Below are positions 62,914 through 64,000 of a stretch of 64,000 nucleotides of DNA, piece after piece. The translations under genes were made by a program, and so were the position numbers. The notes under the pieces were generated by a model. The model saw nothing but the letters and a program-made list of their open reading frames with translations, made no database searches and was not told where the DNA came from. The first letter of the stretch is position 1; each line of letters starts with the position of its first letter. The stretch covers positions 186,001 to 250,000 of the forward strand of contig JAFUOS010000013.1 in NCBI GenBank assembly GCA_017472665.1, written 5' to 3'. The DNA is from Tyzzerella sp. (GTDB lineage Bacteria > Bacillota > Clostridia > Lachnospirales > Lachnospiraceae).

Positions 62914-64000
62914 TTAACCCCAATCATCTTTCTGTTCTTGAGTTTGCTCACCAGAGTCAGTTCCTTCACCAATGTCCTTAACTGGTGCGCCACCATCAGG
63001 ATTGTCTTTTATAATATCTTCAGAACTCATTTGCGAAGAACTTTGCAGTGGACGGAATAAATCCTGTAAACCAAGAACTTGTCCTTCCAAGAAACTCATG
63101 TTATCGAGTTCTGCTTGTCCGAGACCTTGTGATGCACAATATAAAGAAATTGTTGGCATACCAAAAGATGCCGCCTTCAAATATGCATCTCCTAATTCTT
63201 TTCGGTTGTATTCGCTACAGTCTAGGAATGTAACCTTGAAGTTTTTTCCATAACTTTGTGATTGAATAAATCTGTTCACGACATCTTCAATACTTTTTAC
63301 AATACCAAAAGTTAGTGCTTGGTCAGCTTTAATAGATAATTGCAGAGCGTTAGCAGATGCTTTTTCATTATTAAATAACAATGAATTAACACCGGCTGCG
63401 GTAAAAATGTTTTGTTCTGCATCGGAAATAGTGTTGGTATCTCCAGCATTTGACTTTTCAAAACTGATTTTATCCAGTTTCATCGGCGTCAAAATTGAAC
63501 CAACTTCTTCTGGAAGAACAGCGTCAAGATTACGCCAAAATTCTTTAGCCTTATCTAAGTCAATACCCCATGAACCATCGTCTTCCATAGGCAATGTCAT
63601 TGCGAGCATTGCGTAGTTCTCCAATTCCGTTTTTGTGAGTTTTAATTGTTTATAGTCTTCTAGGTCATATAATTCTCTTAAAATTCCGATGAACGGTGGG
63701 AGAGAGTACGACAGGATATCGTTATTTGCCTTAACAGCAAATGACGTTGGAGAATCTAATTCAATCCATTTCTGTGTTCTATTCTTTTGGTACATTGCAT
63801 ATTTAGTTTTAAATTCTGGTGGGTAATATTCCAACATCGTTGCATTGGAATCAAAATATGAGAAGTTAAAACTTACATTAAGAACATTTCCTTCAATTGT
63901 AGATACGGCACAATAATCACTTGGTAACTGCTGAATTGTAATATTATCGTTAGTCACCCATAATGTGCCATAAAATGTATCTTCACGAAGACATACTGTC
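62914..64000 (-). CDS. Portal protein, 5' end beyond the window
   Basis: The frame is open to the right edge, so the gene is partial; the GTG at 63957 is most likely an internal Val. The visible roughly 360 residues fit a siphophage portal: beta-rich wing segments, SFEKSNAGDTNTISDAEQNI, NSLLFNNEKASANALQLSIK, helical stem and clip regions, and a hydrophilic tail. The portal forms the dodecameric ring through which DNA is packaged. Terminase would lie further right. Confidence 0.75.
   Translation of the reverse strand, partial: TVCLREDTFYGTLWVTNDNITIQQLPSDYCAVSTIEGNVLNVSFNFSYFDSNATMLEYYPPEFKTKYAMYQKNRTQKWIELDSPTSFAVKANNDILSYSLPPFIGILRELYDLEDYKQLKLTKTELENYAMLAMTLPMEDDGSWGIDLDKAKEFWRNLDAVLPEEVGSILTPMKLDKISFEKSNAGDTNTISDAEQNIFTAAGVNSLLFNNEKASANALQLSIKADQALTFGIVKSIEDVVNRFIQSQSYGKNFKVTFLDCSEYNRKELGDAYLKAASFGMPTISLYCASQGLGQAELDNMSFLEGQVLGLQDLFRPLQSSSQMSSEDIIKDNPDGGAPVKDIGEGTDSGEQTQEQKDDWG

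Larger units (their letters stand above)
26099..64000 (-). mobile_element. Siphovirus-type prophage, late region (right end beyond window)
   Basis: Every gene from 26.5 kb to the right edge is on the - strand. In transcription order they are portal, protease, capsid, connectors, tail tube, tape measure, Dit, hub, tail fibre, DGR and lysis genes. The gene order, the long tape measure and the tail chaperone-like pair indicate a long non-contractile tail. No sheath gene is seen. Terminase, integrase and early genes must lie to the right of the window. The left boundary is uncertain within 26,070-26,540; that 470-bp stretch holds the rny terminator, the candidate att/arm sites and a late-operon terminator, and no gene. 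Confidence 0.93.

Overview
The window comes from a low-GC Firmicute, most likely a member of the Lachnospiraceae (Clostridia). The reasons are AT-rich third positions, strong AGGAGG-type ribosome binding sites with some GTG and TTG starts, a CGAAC-N4-GTTCG SOS box at recA, and the order recA-recX-rny. There are two domains: about 26 kb of ordinary chromosome with genes mostly on the + strand, and about 38 kb of the late half of a siphovirus-type prophage on the - strand, which runs off the right edge.

Chromosome (1-26.1 kb). First comes the cluster lepB (3' end)-rnhB-yraN-pgeF-mscS, then a tRNA-Thr(CGU) gene transcribed leftwards. A shikimate operon (aroB-aroC-aroA-DAHP synthase) follows, with a consensus promoter and a terminator/attenuator in its leader. 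Next are malic enzyme, an OPT-family transporter with a stand-alone PqqD-like protein, a convergent ABC permease/ATPase pair, queH, argH, asd, ppk1, topB and a left-handed beta-helix protein. Between that protein and recA lie two inverted copies of a roughly 225-bp structured element whose stems co-vary and whose apical loop is invariant. recA (SOS-controlled), recX and rny end the chromosomal part.

Prophage (about 26.1-64 kb). Read from right to left, in the direction of transcription: portal (cut by the window edge), a small protein, protease/scaffold, decoration-like protein, major capsid, head-tail connectors, major tail protein, a zinc-finger protein, a RusA-like nuclease, tail chaperone-like proteins, a 2,120-aa tape measure, Dit, tail hub, DUF859 protein and a giant 2,527-aa tail protein. 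After these come a diversity-generating retroelement (DGR) and the lysis genes (small membrane proteins, holin, amidase). Terminase, integrase, repressor and replication genes are not in the window. Terminator-like hairpins punctuate many gene junctions of the late operon.

The most striking system is the complete DGR at 30.2-33.0 kb. A reverse transcriptase with YMDD and an LGxxxSQ motif, a 134-bp template repeat, a 272-aa protein resembling two fused Avd domains, and a 131-bp variable repeat at the 3' end of the giant tail gene are all adjacent. By eye, template and variable repeats differ at 18 positions, and every one is an adenine of the template's coding strand; there is also one in-frame 3-bp length difference. 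This is the signature of adenine-directed mutagenic retrohoming. It implies that the phage diversifies the C-type-lectin-like tip of its presumed receptor-binding protein.
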